Both the position numbers and the translations under genes were made by a program. A stretch of 64,000 bases of DNA from contig NC_017249.1 in assembly GCF_000284375.1 (NCBI RefSeq), positions 6,503,001 through 6,567,000 on the forward strand, written 5' to 3'. Below the pieces are notes generated by a model. The model had not been told where the DNA came from and did not search any database. It saw only the letters and a list, made by a program, of their open reading frames with translations. Source of the stretch: Bradyrhizobium japonicum USDA 6 (GTDB lineage: Bacteria; Pseudomonadota; Alphaproteobacteria; Rhizobiales; Xanthobacteraceae). Below, piece after piece: positions 16,091 through 23,192 of this stretch (position 1 is the stretch's first letter; the number at the start of each line of letters is the position of its first letter).

Positions 16091-19000
16091 TCACTCGTCC
16101 AGAAGCTCCAGGAATTCCTCGATCCGGCCGAACGGGTCCGCGTGCCCGCGGGCGGCGCAAACGACGCGATCGCCGTCGCGCTGGAGCGATCGCGCTCTGG
16201 ATTTCCTCAGCCGCCCGGGGAGGAAGGTCGCGGCGACGGCCTCGGGCCCGACATCGAGCCTGACGATGCCACGCCGCTTGCAATCGATCCGGAGCCTCGC
16301 GGCCGCAAAGAAATCGCGCGCCTCCGGCGGGAGCCTGCCGAAACGTCGCGAGGTCTCCTCCTCCAGGTCTTCCAGGTCGTCGTCGCTCCGGCATCTGGCG
16401 GCGCGACCATAGATCTCGAGCCGCATTGCTTCCGATTGCACATAACCTTCAGGCAACATGTCGCCGACAGGCAGATTGAGATCGGGCACCCACAGAAAGG
16501 CGCCCGAGTCGTTCACTCTTTCCGAGGCGAGCTTCAGGAGATGACTGTAGAGCACCGGCCCGAACACCTGCACGTGCCCGGACTGCTGTTCGGAAAACAG
16601 ATCGCCGGCGCCCCTGAGGTCCAGGTCGCGCTCGCTGATGGCAAAGCCGGCGCCGGGCTTGCTGAACTCCTCGAGGACGGCCAAGCGCTTCTCGGACTGC
16701 TCCGAGGTCGACTCCGTCAGCAGATAGGCGAAGGCGCGCGTTCCGCCGCGTCCCACCCGCCCCCTGAGCTGATGAAGCTGTGCGAGGCCGAACTTTTCGG
16801 GCCAGCACACCACGATGGTGTTCGCGCGCGGGATATCGAGACCGCTTTCCACGATGTTGGTCGCCAGGAGGACGTCCGCTTCGCCATCGACGAAACTCAT
16901 CATGCGGTCGTCGAGGTCGTCGACGGGCATCTTGCCATGAAGGCAGACGATGCGGAGATCGGGCGCCAATGATTGCACGCGCGCCAGCATCGGCTCCAGA
17001 TCCAGGATGCGCGGGCAGATCAGAAAACTCTGTCCGTGCCGCCGCCGCTCACGGAGCAATGCTCCGGCAATGGCCGCATCCGAAAGCGGAGCGATCTTGG
17101 TCACGATCGGAAGCCGGTGAACCGGCGGCGTCGCGATCACACTGAGATCCCGGAAGCCCGCAAGGCCGGCAGCGAGCGTGCGCGGGATGGGCGTCGCGCT
17201 CATCCAGAGCGTATGGGCATTCTTTGCCAGCCCTGAAAGCTTCGCCTTCTCCGCCGCTCCGAAGTGCTGCTCTTCGTCGATGATGACGAGGCCGAGATCG
17301 GCGAACTTCACATCCTTTGCAGAGAGCGCCTGCGTGCCTACAACGACTTTCAGCCTGCCGCTTCGCAGGCCCTCTTTGACCCCTCGCGTCTCCGGGCCGG
17401 AGGTCGCGCGCGACAGGCTTCCGACGTCGATACCGAGAGGCCCGAAGCGCTTGCGGAAGGTTTCGACATGCTGCCGTGCCAGGACGGTGGTCGGCACCGC
17501 GATCGCCACCTGTTTCCCGGACAGCGCCACGGCGGCTGCCGCGCGCAACGCGACCTCGGTCTTTCCAAATCCGACGTCGCCGCACACCACCCTGTCCATG
17601 GGGTGACCTGCCGCGAGATCATCGAGCACATCCTGAATGGCCTTCGCCTGATCGACGGTCGGGAAATACGGAAAGCGCGCAACGAACCTTTCATAGAGCG
17701 GCCCGGGTGCGACCAGTTTCGGCGCGCGGCGGCGGTGGCGCTGGCTGATGTGCTTTGCGAGCGCCTTGGCGGCGACCTGGATCTCCGCCTCGGCCTCGGT
17801 CCGCCGCGCCCACCATGTGCTTCCGTCCGCCTTGTCCCGTGCCAGCTTGCCGGGCTCGGCTGCATACGGCCAGATCAAGGCAAGATCGGCCGGCGGCACC
17901 AGAACGGCGTTGTCTCCCGCGAACGCAAGCCTGACCATCTCGCGCCGCGATCCCGTCCCCATGGCAAGGGTCTGCAAGCCGTCGAGCAGAGCGAGCCCGC
18001 GCTGCAAATGGACCACCGCCGCGCCGCGCTCCGGGACGTCGGGATGGTCGAACGCAGCCGTCCAGGCTCTCGCCATCGGCTGCGGATGATGGGCTCTGCT
18101 GCCGAGCACGTCGGACGCGGTGACGATGACGAGAGGCTTGCGGCCGGCCCCGATGAAGCCGGCATCGAAATCGGCCAGAAACGCCGTTTCGCGATCCCGT
18201 CCCTCTGTCGCCTCGCTCCAATCGGCGCAGCGCTCCGCCTTGATGCCGCTCATCCGCTCCATCGCTCGAAGGTCATCCTCGACGGCCGCGACGAACAGCA
18301 CCCGCGACCCGGCGCGTTGCATGTCGTCGATAAATGCGCGGAGGATCTTTCTTGGCGAAGAGGCCTTCGAGAAATCGGGCGTCGGCGTGAAGGCCGATTT
18401 TTGCGGAAGCACGTTGATGCGCTTCTTCAGCCGCTTCCAGTCCGCCCGTCCGAGATACTCGCGCTCCGCATCCCTGCGGCCAGCGGCCTCCTCGATGGTG
18501 CTCAGCCAGATATCGGCATGGCCCAGCACGCCGGCATCCACGATCCACCGCGCGCGCGCGCAATAATCCGGCAGCGTCGCCCGCTGTCCGCGCTTGCCTC
18601 CGAGCGCAATCTGTTCGGACATCGGATCGATCAGCAATTCCCTGGTCTCGTAGACGACCTCATGCTCGACCGGATCGACGGCAACGATCTTGCGGATAAC
18701 GCCATCGGAATGTTCGATCCTGAAAGGACCAAGTGCGCCCGCGGGAAACACCTCGAACGTCTTGCCGTGGAACAGGACGCCGCCCGGATATTCCGCCTCT
18801 TCGTCGAGGTCGTAGCCGAGCGCTTCCAGACGGTTCTCCAGCTCGGCTTCCGAATAGGCCGCGCCCACTTTCAGGGTGAGGCTGGTCTTTGACCAGCTCG
18901 CCGGCAGCGGCAGCCGCTCCATGATGGCCTCTGCGGTCGATACGAGGAAGACCGGCTTCCTTGCCTTGGCAATGCGCCGCAACACCGAGCTCCGCCTGCC

Positions 19001-19408
19001 CGCGATCTCGCGCGACGGCTCCAGACCATCGAATGGCAGATTGTTCAGTCGCGGGAACACCAGCACGTCGACCGAAGGGTCGAGCGCGTGGATCACGCCG
19101 CCCAGCCGCTCCGCCCTGTTCTCATTATCGCAGAGGAACACGAGGCCGTCGCGACCGGACTTCTCCCATTGCTCGCGCAGATGCAGCGCCAGCATGCCGA
19201 GCGGCGATGAGGACGAGACCGCAGAACGCGACGAGCTCTTGCCTTTCGAGCTCTTGCCCTTTGGGCTCAGGCTCTTTGGGCTCTGGCTTTTCGAGCTCTT
19301 GCTCTTAGAGCTCTTGCTCTTAGAGCTCTTGGCCTTTGTCTTTTTCGCGCCGGTCGCGGCCCGGGCTTTCCTGGTAGGCGCCAATTTGTATCCAACTTTG
19401 TTTCGCAA
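16091..19408 (-). CDS. Mfd-like transcription-repair-coupling-type DEAD/DEAH helicase with Ser/Lys-rich N-terminus
   Basis: About 1105 residues. After an N-terminal tail of Lys/Ser(Pro) repeats (about 22-68) come a UvrB-like module (about 72-350), a degenerate RID/CarD-like segment (GAAVVHLQRGLALLDGL, near 460), a superfamily 2 translocase with Walker A GDVGFGKTE (about 605), DEEQ box IIDEEQHFG (about 710), SATPIPRTL, and the motif VI block QLRGRVGRG, then a C-terminal TRCF D7-like region. Mfd uses these parts to push stalled RNA polymerase and recruit UvrA. The canonical VHxxHGIG RNA-polymerase loop is altered (VVHLQRGLALL), so this may be a second, specialised copy. The start is uncertain: TTG at 19408, or an internal ATG at 19195 that drops the tail. 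Confidence 0.85.
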   Translation of the reverse strand: MRNKVGYKLAPTRKARAATGAKKTKAKSSKSKSSKSKSSKSQSPKSLSPKGKSSKGKSSSRSAVSSSSPLGMLALHLREQWEKSGRDGLVFLCDNENRAERLGGVIHALDPSVDVLVFPRLNNLPFDGLEPSREIAGRRSSVLRRIAKARKPVFLVSTAEAIMERLPLPASWSKTSLTLKVGAAYSEAELENRLEALGYDLDEEAEYPGGVLFHGKTFEVFPAGALGPFRIEHSDGVIRKIVAVDPVEHEVVYETRELLIDPMSEQIALGGKRGQRATLPDYCARARWIVDAGVLGHADIWLSTIEEAAGRRDAEREYLGRADWKRLKKRINVLPQKSAFTPTPDFSKASSPRKILRAFIDDMQRAGSRVLFVAAVEDDLRAMERMSGIKAERCADWSEATEGRDRETAFLADFDAGFIGAGRKPLVIVTASDVLGSRAHHPQPMARAWTAAFDHPDVPERGAAVVHLQRGLALLDGLQTLAMGTGSRREMVRLAFAGDNAVLVPPADLALIWPYAAEPGKLARDKADGSTWWARRTEAEAEIQVAAKALAKHISQRHRRRAPKLVAPGPLYERFVARFPYFPTVDQAKAIQDVLDDLAAGHPMDRVVCGDVGFGKTEVALRAAAAVALSGKQVAIAVPTTVLARQHVETFRKRFGPLGIDVGSLSRATSGPETRGVKEGLRSGRLKVVVGTQALSAKDVKFADLGLVIIDEEQHFGAAEKAKLSGLAKNAHTLWMSATPIPRTLAAGLAGFRDLSVIATPPVHRLPIVTKIAPLSDAAIAGALLRERRRHGQSFLICPRILDLEPMLARVQSLAPDLRIVCLHGKMPVDDLDDRMMSFVDGEADVLLATNIVESGLDIPRANTIVVCWPEKFGLAQLHQLRGRVGRGGTRAFAYLLTESTSEQSEKRLAVLEEFSKPGAGFAISERDLDLRGAGDLFSEQQSGHVQVFGPVLYSHLLKLASERVNDSGAFLWVPDLNLPVGDMLPEGYVQSEAMRLEIYGRAARCRSDDDLEDLEEETSRRFGRLPPEARDFFAAARLRIDCKRRGIVRLDVGPEAVAATFLPGRLRKSRARSLQRDGDRVVCAARGHADPFGRIEEFLELLDE
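19205..19340 (-). repeat. Degenerate tandem repeat encoding the Ser/Lys tail of the Mfd-like protein
   Basis: Blocks of GAGCTCTTG alternating with CTCTTAGAG, GCTTTT and similar units repeat with a 9 to 15-bp period. On the minus strand they translate as KSSKSKSSKSKSSKSQSPKS and then PKGKSSKGKSS. Such a repeat can change length by slippage. It is the only obvious tandem repeat in the window and is coding, not a CRISPR array. Confidence 0.7.
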
Positions 19409-19557
19409 ATAGAGGCGTGCGCCAACGAGCCCTCCCGTGAGCTCGGTCGATAACGCACATCGGGCCTAAGCGCCCAATGACGTCATTACAATTTCGCGAT
19501 TGCGTTGGAAAGCAGAGACGCAAGCCCAGTCGACCGGCCTACACGCCAAAATAAGGC

Positions 19558-19815
19558 CTATTGCAGGACCTTCGGCAGCACCACGACCACGTCGACGCTC
19601 TGCCCGAGGATTTGCGTCGCGACCACAGCGAGGTGATGCGAGAATTCGTCTTCGATCTCGGCCGCGCAGTCCTCGTCCCGCGCGATAGCGAACAGCAGAT
19701 TGCCGTCGACTTCGTCGAATCGGATACCGGCAAAAAGACGATCAAACGTCTCGGCGCCAGCGATGGATGCGATTCGCGCCTGGATGGCCTGATCTTCGAC
19801 GAGTGACAGCTTCAT
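19558..19815 (-). CDS. Small protein resembling a stand-alone DnaA N-terminal domain
   Basis: About 85 residues starting MKLSLVEDQAIQARI. The pattern ETFDRLFAGIRF-DEVDGNLLFAIARDED-IEDEFSHHLAVVATQILG-VDVVVVL follows the order of elements in the DnaA N-terminal domain (amphipathic helix, W/F-x-L motif, beta strand, helix of the 'evYlelI' type, final strand). In DnaA this domain binds DnaB, HobA/DiaA or Soj. No ATPase or DNA-binding part is present. The frame extends 8 codons upstream, but ATG at 19813-19815 is preferred. It lies upstream of the Mfd-like gene (149-bp gap) and is divergent from the DUF3750 gene. Homology is my reading and needs a profile search. Confidence 0.5.
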   Translation of the reverse strand: MKLSLVEDQAIQARIASIAGAETFDRLFAGIRFDEVDGNLLFAIARDEDCAAEIEDEFSHHLAVVATQILGQSVDVVVVLPKVLQ

Positions 19816-19846
19816 CATAGCGGGAACATGGGGGCGCACCTCCCAA

Positions 19847-20671
19847 ATGCAAGAGCGGAAGCGTGCTGGCGCGGCCCGCCGGGCGAACTATATTATTCGT
19901 GTCGTCCCGCCTGACCACCGTTCGCCCTTGAGGAAACTCTTGATTCTCTTCCTGCTGCTGGTGTTCGTGCCGATAGGACTGTCGGCCGGACGCTATTATC
20001 TGTTCGGCGATGGCCGGGGCAATTGGCAGACGGCGGATCGCTCGAGCGCCGGCTTGCTGCCGCCGGCATCCGCCAATCCGGACGCGCTGATCCGGGTCTT
20101 TGCCGCGCGCACGGTGCGGTGGCGCAGCATTTTCGCCGTCCACAGCTGGATCGTCGTCAAGGAGAAAGGTGCCAGCAACTACAGCCGATACGACTACACG
20201 GCGTGGGGCGACCCGATCCGGAACAACGGATTTGCACCCGACGGCCGCTGGTTCGGTGCCATGCCCGAAACCGTCGTGGCGCTCGACGGCGCGCGGGCCG
20301 AAGCGCTGATCCCCAAGATCCGCCACGTCGTCGAGACCTACAAGTTCCGCGCCTACGGCGATTACAGCGCATGGCCCGGACCGAATTCCAACACCTTCGT
20401 GCAGGCGGCGCTGGACGCCGTTCCCGAGCTTCGTGCTGTCCTTCCACCCACCGCGGTCGGCAAGGACTATCCGTACAGCGGACGCTGGGCCGGCATCACC
20501 CCTTCCCGCACCGGCGCCTACGCCTCGCTGTCGGGTTACCTCGGCATGACGGTCGGCTGGGTCGAAGGGTTCGAGATCAATTTCTTCGGCGCGGTGCTGG
20601 GCATCGACATCCGGCGGCCTGCGCTCAAGCTCCCCGGCATCGGCCGCCTGGGCGTCGCCGCCGGCCTGTAG
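19847..20671 (+). CDS. DUF3750 family membrane-anchored protein
   Basis: Up to 274 residues. A basic N-terminus is followed by one strong hydrophobic helix (KLLILFLLLVFVPIGLSAG, about 29-47), so the rest (residues about 50-274) is probably periplasmic. The core FAVHSWIVVKEKG, RYDYTAWGDP, YGDYSAWPGPNSNTFVQAAL and GKDYPYSGRWAGITPSRTG is that of DUF3750, which looks like a papain/NlpC-type fold with conserved His and Asn-Ser-Asn-Thr-Phe. No activity is established. A TTG at 19928 (just before KLLILF) is an alternative start and fits the AT-rich, -10-like TATATT near 19889; I cannot decide. Usual family length is about 250. Confidence 0.75.
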   Translation: MQERKRAGAARRANYIIRVVPPDHRSPLRKLLILFLLLVFVPIGLSAGRYYLFGDGRGNWQTADRSSAGLLPPASANPDALIRVFAARTVRWRSIFAVHSWIVVKEKGASNYSRYDYTAWGDPIRNNGFAPDGRWFGAMPETVVALDGARAEALIPKIRHVVETYKFRAYGDYSAWPGPNSNTFVQAALDAVPELRAVLPPTAVGKDYPYSGRWAGITPSRTGAYASLSGYLGMTVGWVEGFEINFFGAVLGIDIRRPALKLPGIGRLGVAAGL

Positions 20672-20978
20672 AGCGCCCGCCGGGGCCTCGCCAAACAAAA
20701 AACTGAAAAACAACCCCATGCACAGTAGAACCGCCCTCGGCCGGTTGGTCGCGGCGGCGCGGCTTAAGTCGAGATGAGGCTTGGGTGAATTGACTTGCGC
20801 GCGCAGAACGAGAGGCATCTCTCCTGCAACGCGCGTCGAGCTGCTCGACGGGCCCGATTTCTTCAGAGCCCGGTCATTTGACTCGTCGGGCAAAACACTG
20901 GCAAAATTGCATCGTGGCAATCAGGCCAAGGATGCGCTCGACCAGGCCGGCCATGGGTCCAGCAAGCCTCCTTGAATC
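20672..20978. other. Non-coding gap between convergent genes
   Basis: A 307-bp stretch between the DUF3750 stop and the LacI-type stop. Short frames are open on both strands but none has a ribosome site, domain pattern or consistent codon bias. An A-rich patch (CAAACAAAAAACTGAAAAACAAC, in parts, near 20691-20713) may belong to a terminator, but I see no convincing hairpin. Nothing else is recognised. Confidence 0.5.
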
Positions 20979-22034
20979 CTAGCCCCCAAGCGCCGGAATA
21001 TTTTCGCGAAAGATGATCTCGCTGCGCGGCGCCTCGATGCCGTGCATGGCGCTGCGGCCGGCGCGCAGATTGTCGAAGATGCCGACACAGCTCATCATCG
21101 TGTTGAGCTGATTTTGAGTGATGACGGCATCCATCGTCCCATCGAGCAGAAAGCTGCGCGTATCCGAGGTCAGACCATGACCAATGAAGACCACGTCGCG
21201 CGCCCGGTTCATCTCGTTCAGGGCGCGAGCGACACCATCGGCGGCGCCGCCGATGTTGTAGATTCCGGCAAGATCCGGATGCTGGCCCAGCAGCATGCGC
21301 GTCTGGCGATAGTTGCGATCGGCGTCATCGTGGCCTTCGCGCAAACCCACGACCTTGATGGCCGGAAATAGTTCTTCGAAGACGTGCAGAAAGCCCATTT
21401 CGCGTTCTTCGTGCGCGCGGTAGCTGCGGCTGCCCGCGATCATCGCGACCTTGGCCGGACGCTCGCCCAGAAAGCGCGCGATCAGATAGCCGGCGGTGCG
21501 TCCGATCGAGCGATTGTCCAGTCCGATATAGGCCGCGCGGCGCGCGTTCAGGATGTCCGAGATCAGCGTCACCGTCGGCACGCCGTGCTCCGCAAGCCTA
21601 TCGACGGCTTCCCGCACGACCGGATGTTCGAGCGCCATGAAAGCGATGCCGTCGGCCTTGTCGCGGGCCCGCCAGAGCTGGCGTGCCAGCCGGTCGGGAT
21701 TGAAGCTCTTGATGGTGTCGACCTGACAATGGACGTTGAAGGGCGCGAGCCGGCCGTCGGAATGCGCGATCAGCTGCCCGAGCGTGGACAGGAAGCGGTT
21801 GGTGCCGGCCGGCAGCAGGAACAGCAGCCGCATCGGCTTGGGCCGCATCGCCGCCAGGAGGTTCTCGGCCGGCATGTAGTCGAGCTCGGACGCGGCGGCG
21901 AGCACCCGCTGCTGCGTAATCGCCCGCACACCGGGCCGGCGATTCAGCACGCGATCGACCGTCGCCGTGGAGACACCGGCCCGGCGCGCCACGTCAACGA
22001 TGCGGCTCAGCGAAGGAGCGAGCGGTTTGTCCAT
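20979..22034 (-). CDS. LacI family transcriptional regulator
   Basis: 351 residues from the ATG at 22034 (a TTG four codons upstream is possible). HTH at about residues 9-35 (RIVDVARRAGVSTATVDRVLNRR, split here: IVDVARRAGVS and TATVDRVLN) and a hinge, then a periplasmic-binding-like effector domain (residues about 65-350) with ADGIAFMALEHP, GRTAGYLIARFLGERPAKVAM, and a GIYNIGGAADGVARAL block. The effector domain resembles the ribose/xylose-binding group (Peripla_BP_4). It is divergent from the TRAP operon and should control it, likely responding to a sugar or acid sugar. Last residues IPALGG. Confidence 0.92.
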   Translation of the reverse strand: MDKPLAPSLSRIVDVARRAGVSTATVDRVLNRRPGVRAITQQRVLAAASELDYMPAENLLAAMRPKPMRLLFLLPAGTNRFLSTLGQLIAHSDGRLAPFNVHCQVDTIKSFNPDRLARQLWRARDKADGIAFMALEHPVVREAVDRLAEHGVPTVTLISDILNARRAAYIGLDNRSIGRTAGYLIARFLGERPAKVAMIAGSRSYRAHEEREMGFLHVFEELFPAIKVVGLREGHDDADRNYRQTRMLLGQHPDLAGIYNIGGAADGVARALNEMNRARDVVFIGHGLTSDTRSFLLDGTMDAVITQNQLNTMMSCVGIFDNLRAGRSAMHGIEAPRSEIIFRENIPALGG

Positions 22035-22081
22035 CTCAAGGTCCAAACGTCAAAGACATCAAAAACCATCATCTTTATCGT

Positions 22082-22150
22082 TTGACATGATAGCTCTAAG
22101 TCGCAATTTTCGCATCAACATTGTCGCAGAAACATCAAATAACATCAAAT
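22082..22150 (+). promoter_or_regulatory. Promoter region and repeated ACATCAAAT boxes of the TRAP/RLP operon
   Basis: TTGACA (22082-22087) is a good -35 box; 17 bp later only a weak -10 (AATTTT) is seen. Downstream the 10-mer AACATCAAAT occurs twice in exact tandem (22131-22140, 22141-22150), with related copies CGCATCAACA (22111-22120) and GACATCAAAA (22055-22064). Two copies at a 10-bp step are on the same face of the helix, as expected for a bound regulator. The LacI protein encoded next door is the obvious candidate, but direct rather than inverted repeats are unusual for it. Confidence 0.45.
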
Positions 22151-22170
22151 CGCTGTTGGAGGAGAAGCCC

Positions 22171-23187
22171 ATGTCCCTGACCCGTCGGCGCGCCCTGCAA
22201 GCCCTGTCCGCCCTGCCCGCCGCGGGCCTGATCGGCGGTCTCTCGCGCCCGGCCCGGGCGGCCGAGTTCTCGCTGAAATACGGCAACAACCTGCCGCTGA
22301 CGCATCCCCTCAACATCCGCGCCCAGGAAGCGGCCGACCGCATCGCCAAGGAGAGCAATGGCCGGGTCGAGATGGTCATCTTCCCGAACAACCAGCTCGG
22401 CGGCGACACCGACATGCTCGCCCAGGTGCGCAGCGGCGCGCTGAACTTCTTCACGCCCTCCGCGCTCGTGGTCGCGACCCTGGTGCCGGTCGCCGCGATC
22501 AACGCGGTCGGCTTTGCCTTTGCCGATTACGATCAGGTCTGGAAAGCGATGGACGGTGGGCTTGGCGCGCATATCCGTGCCGCCATGGCCAAGGTCGGCC
22601 TCCATACGTTCGAGAAGATGTGGGACAACGGCTTCCGCCAGATCACCAGCGGCGCCAAGCCGATCGAGAGCGCCAAGGACATGGACGGCCTCAAGATCCG
22701 CGTGCCCGTGTCCCCGCTCAGCATCTCCATGTTCAAGGCGCTGTCGTCCTCGCCGACCAGCCTGCAATTCAGCGAGGTCTATTCGTCGCTGCAGACACGC
22801 ATTGTCGACGCGCAGGAAAATCCGTTGCCAATCATCCAGGTGGCGAAGCTCTACGAGGTGCAGAAGTACTGCGCGATCAGCAACCACATCTGGGACGGCT
22901 TCTGGTTCATCGCCAACGCCCGCGCCTTCAACGCTCTTCCCGCCGATCTCAGGACCATCGTCAGCAACGCCATCAACGATGCCGGCTTGAAGCAGCGCGA
23001 GGACATCAAGGCCTTCAACGCGACCGTGCAGGCCGACCTCCAGAGCAAGGGAATGAACTTCACCAAACCTTCGCCGGACTCGTTCCGCGCCAAATTGCGC
23101 GACGGCGGCTTCTACGGCGAATGGAAGGGCCGCTTCGGCGACGAAGTCTGGGCGCTGCTCGAAGGTGCCGTCGGCAAGCTGGCCTGA
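22171..23187 (+). CDS. dctP: TRAP transporter substrate-binding protein DctP
   Basis: 338 residues. Signal peptide with twin arginine (LTRRRALQALSALPAAG, then GLSRPARA). The mature protein (FSLKYGNNLPLTHPLNIRAQEAADRI, LGGDTDMLAQVRSGALNF) is a DctP/TRAP-TAXI-type receptor, with the conserved Arg-Val-Pro block KIRVPVSPLS and the second-lobe Asn in DAQENPLPII. DctP proteins deliver organic acids or acid sugars to a DctQM permease. A strong ribosome site (GGAGGAG) precedes the ATG. It is the first gene of the LacI-controlled operon. Confidence 0.93.
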   Translation: MSLTRRRALQALSALPAAGLIGGLSRPARAAEFSLKYGNNLPLTHPLNIRAQEAADRIAKESNGRVEMVIFPNNQLGGDTDMLAQVRSGALNFFTPSALVVATLVPVAAINAVGFAFADYDQVWKAMDGGLGAHIRAAMAKVGLHTFEKMWDNGFRQITSGAKPIESAKDMDGLKIRVPVSPLSISMFKALSSSPTSLQFSEVYSSLQTRIVDAQENPLPIIQVAKLYEVQKYCAISNHIWDGFWFIANARAFNALPADLRTIVSNAINDAGLKQREDIKAFNATVQADLQSKGMNFTKPSPDSFRAKLRDGGFYGEWKGRFGDEVWALLEGAVGKLA

Positions 23188-23192
23188 GCGCG

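Noticed and set aside
17264..18892. Plus-strand open frame of 542 codons within the Mfd-like gene
   Set aside because: Antisense shadow caused by high GC3; the Mfd-like motifs are on the minus strand.
19205..19340. Tandem repeat as a CRISPR array or mobile-element end
   Set aside because: Units are short, contiguous and without spacers, and they encode the Ser/Lys tail.
19742..20920. Minus-strand open frame opposite the DUF3750 gene
   Set aside because: No recognisable domain and low-complexity Arg/Gly/Asp content; DUF3750 motifs are on the plus strand.
20781..20975. Small plus-strand frame in the gap after DUF3750
   Set aside because: No ribosome site, no domain and no coding bias compared with neighbours.
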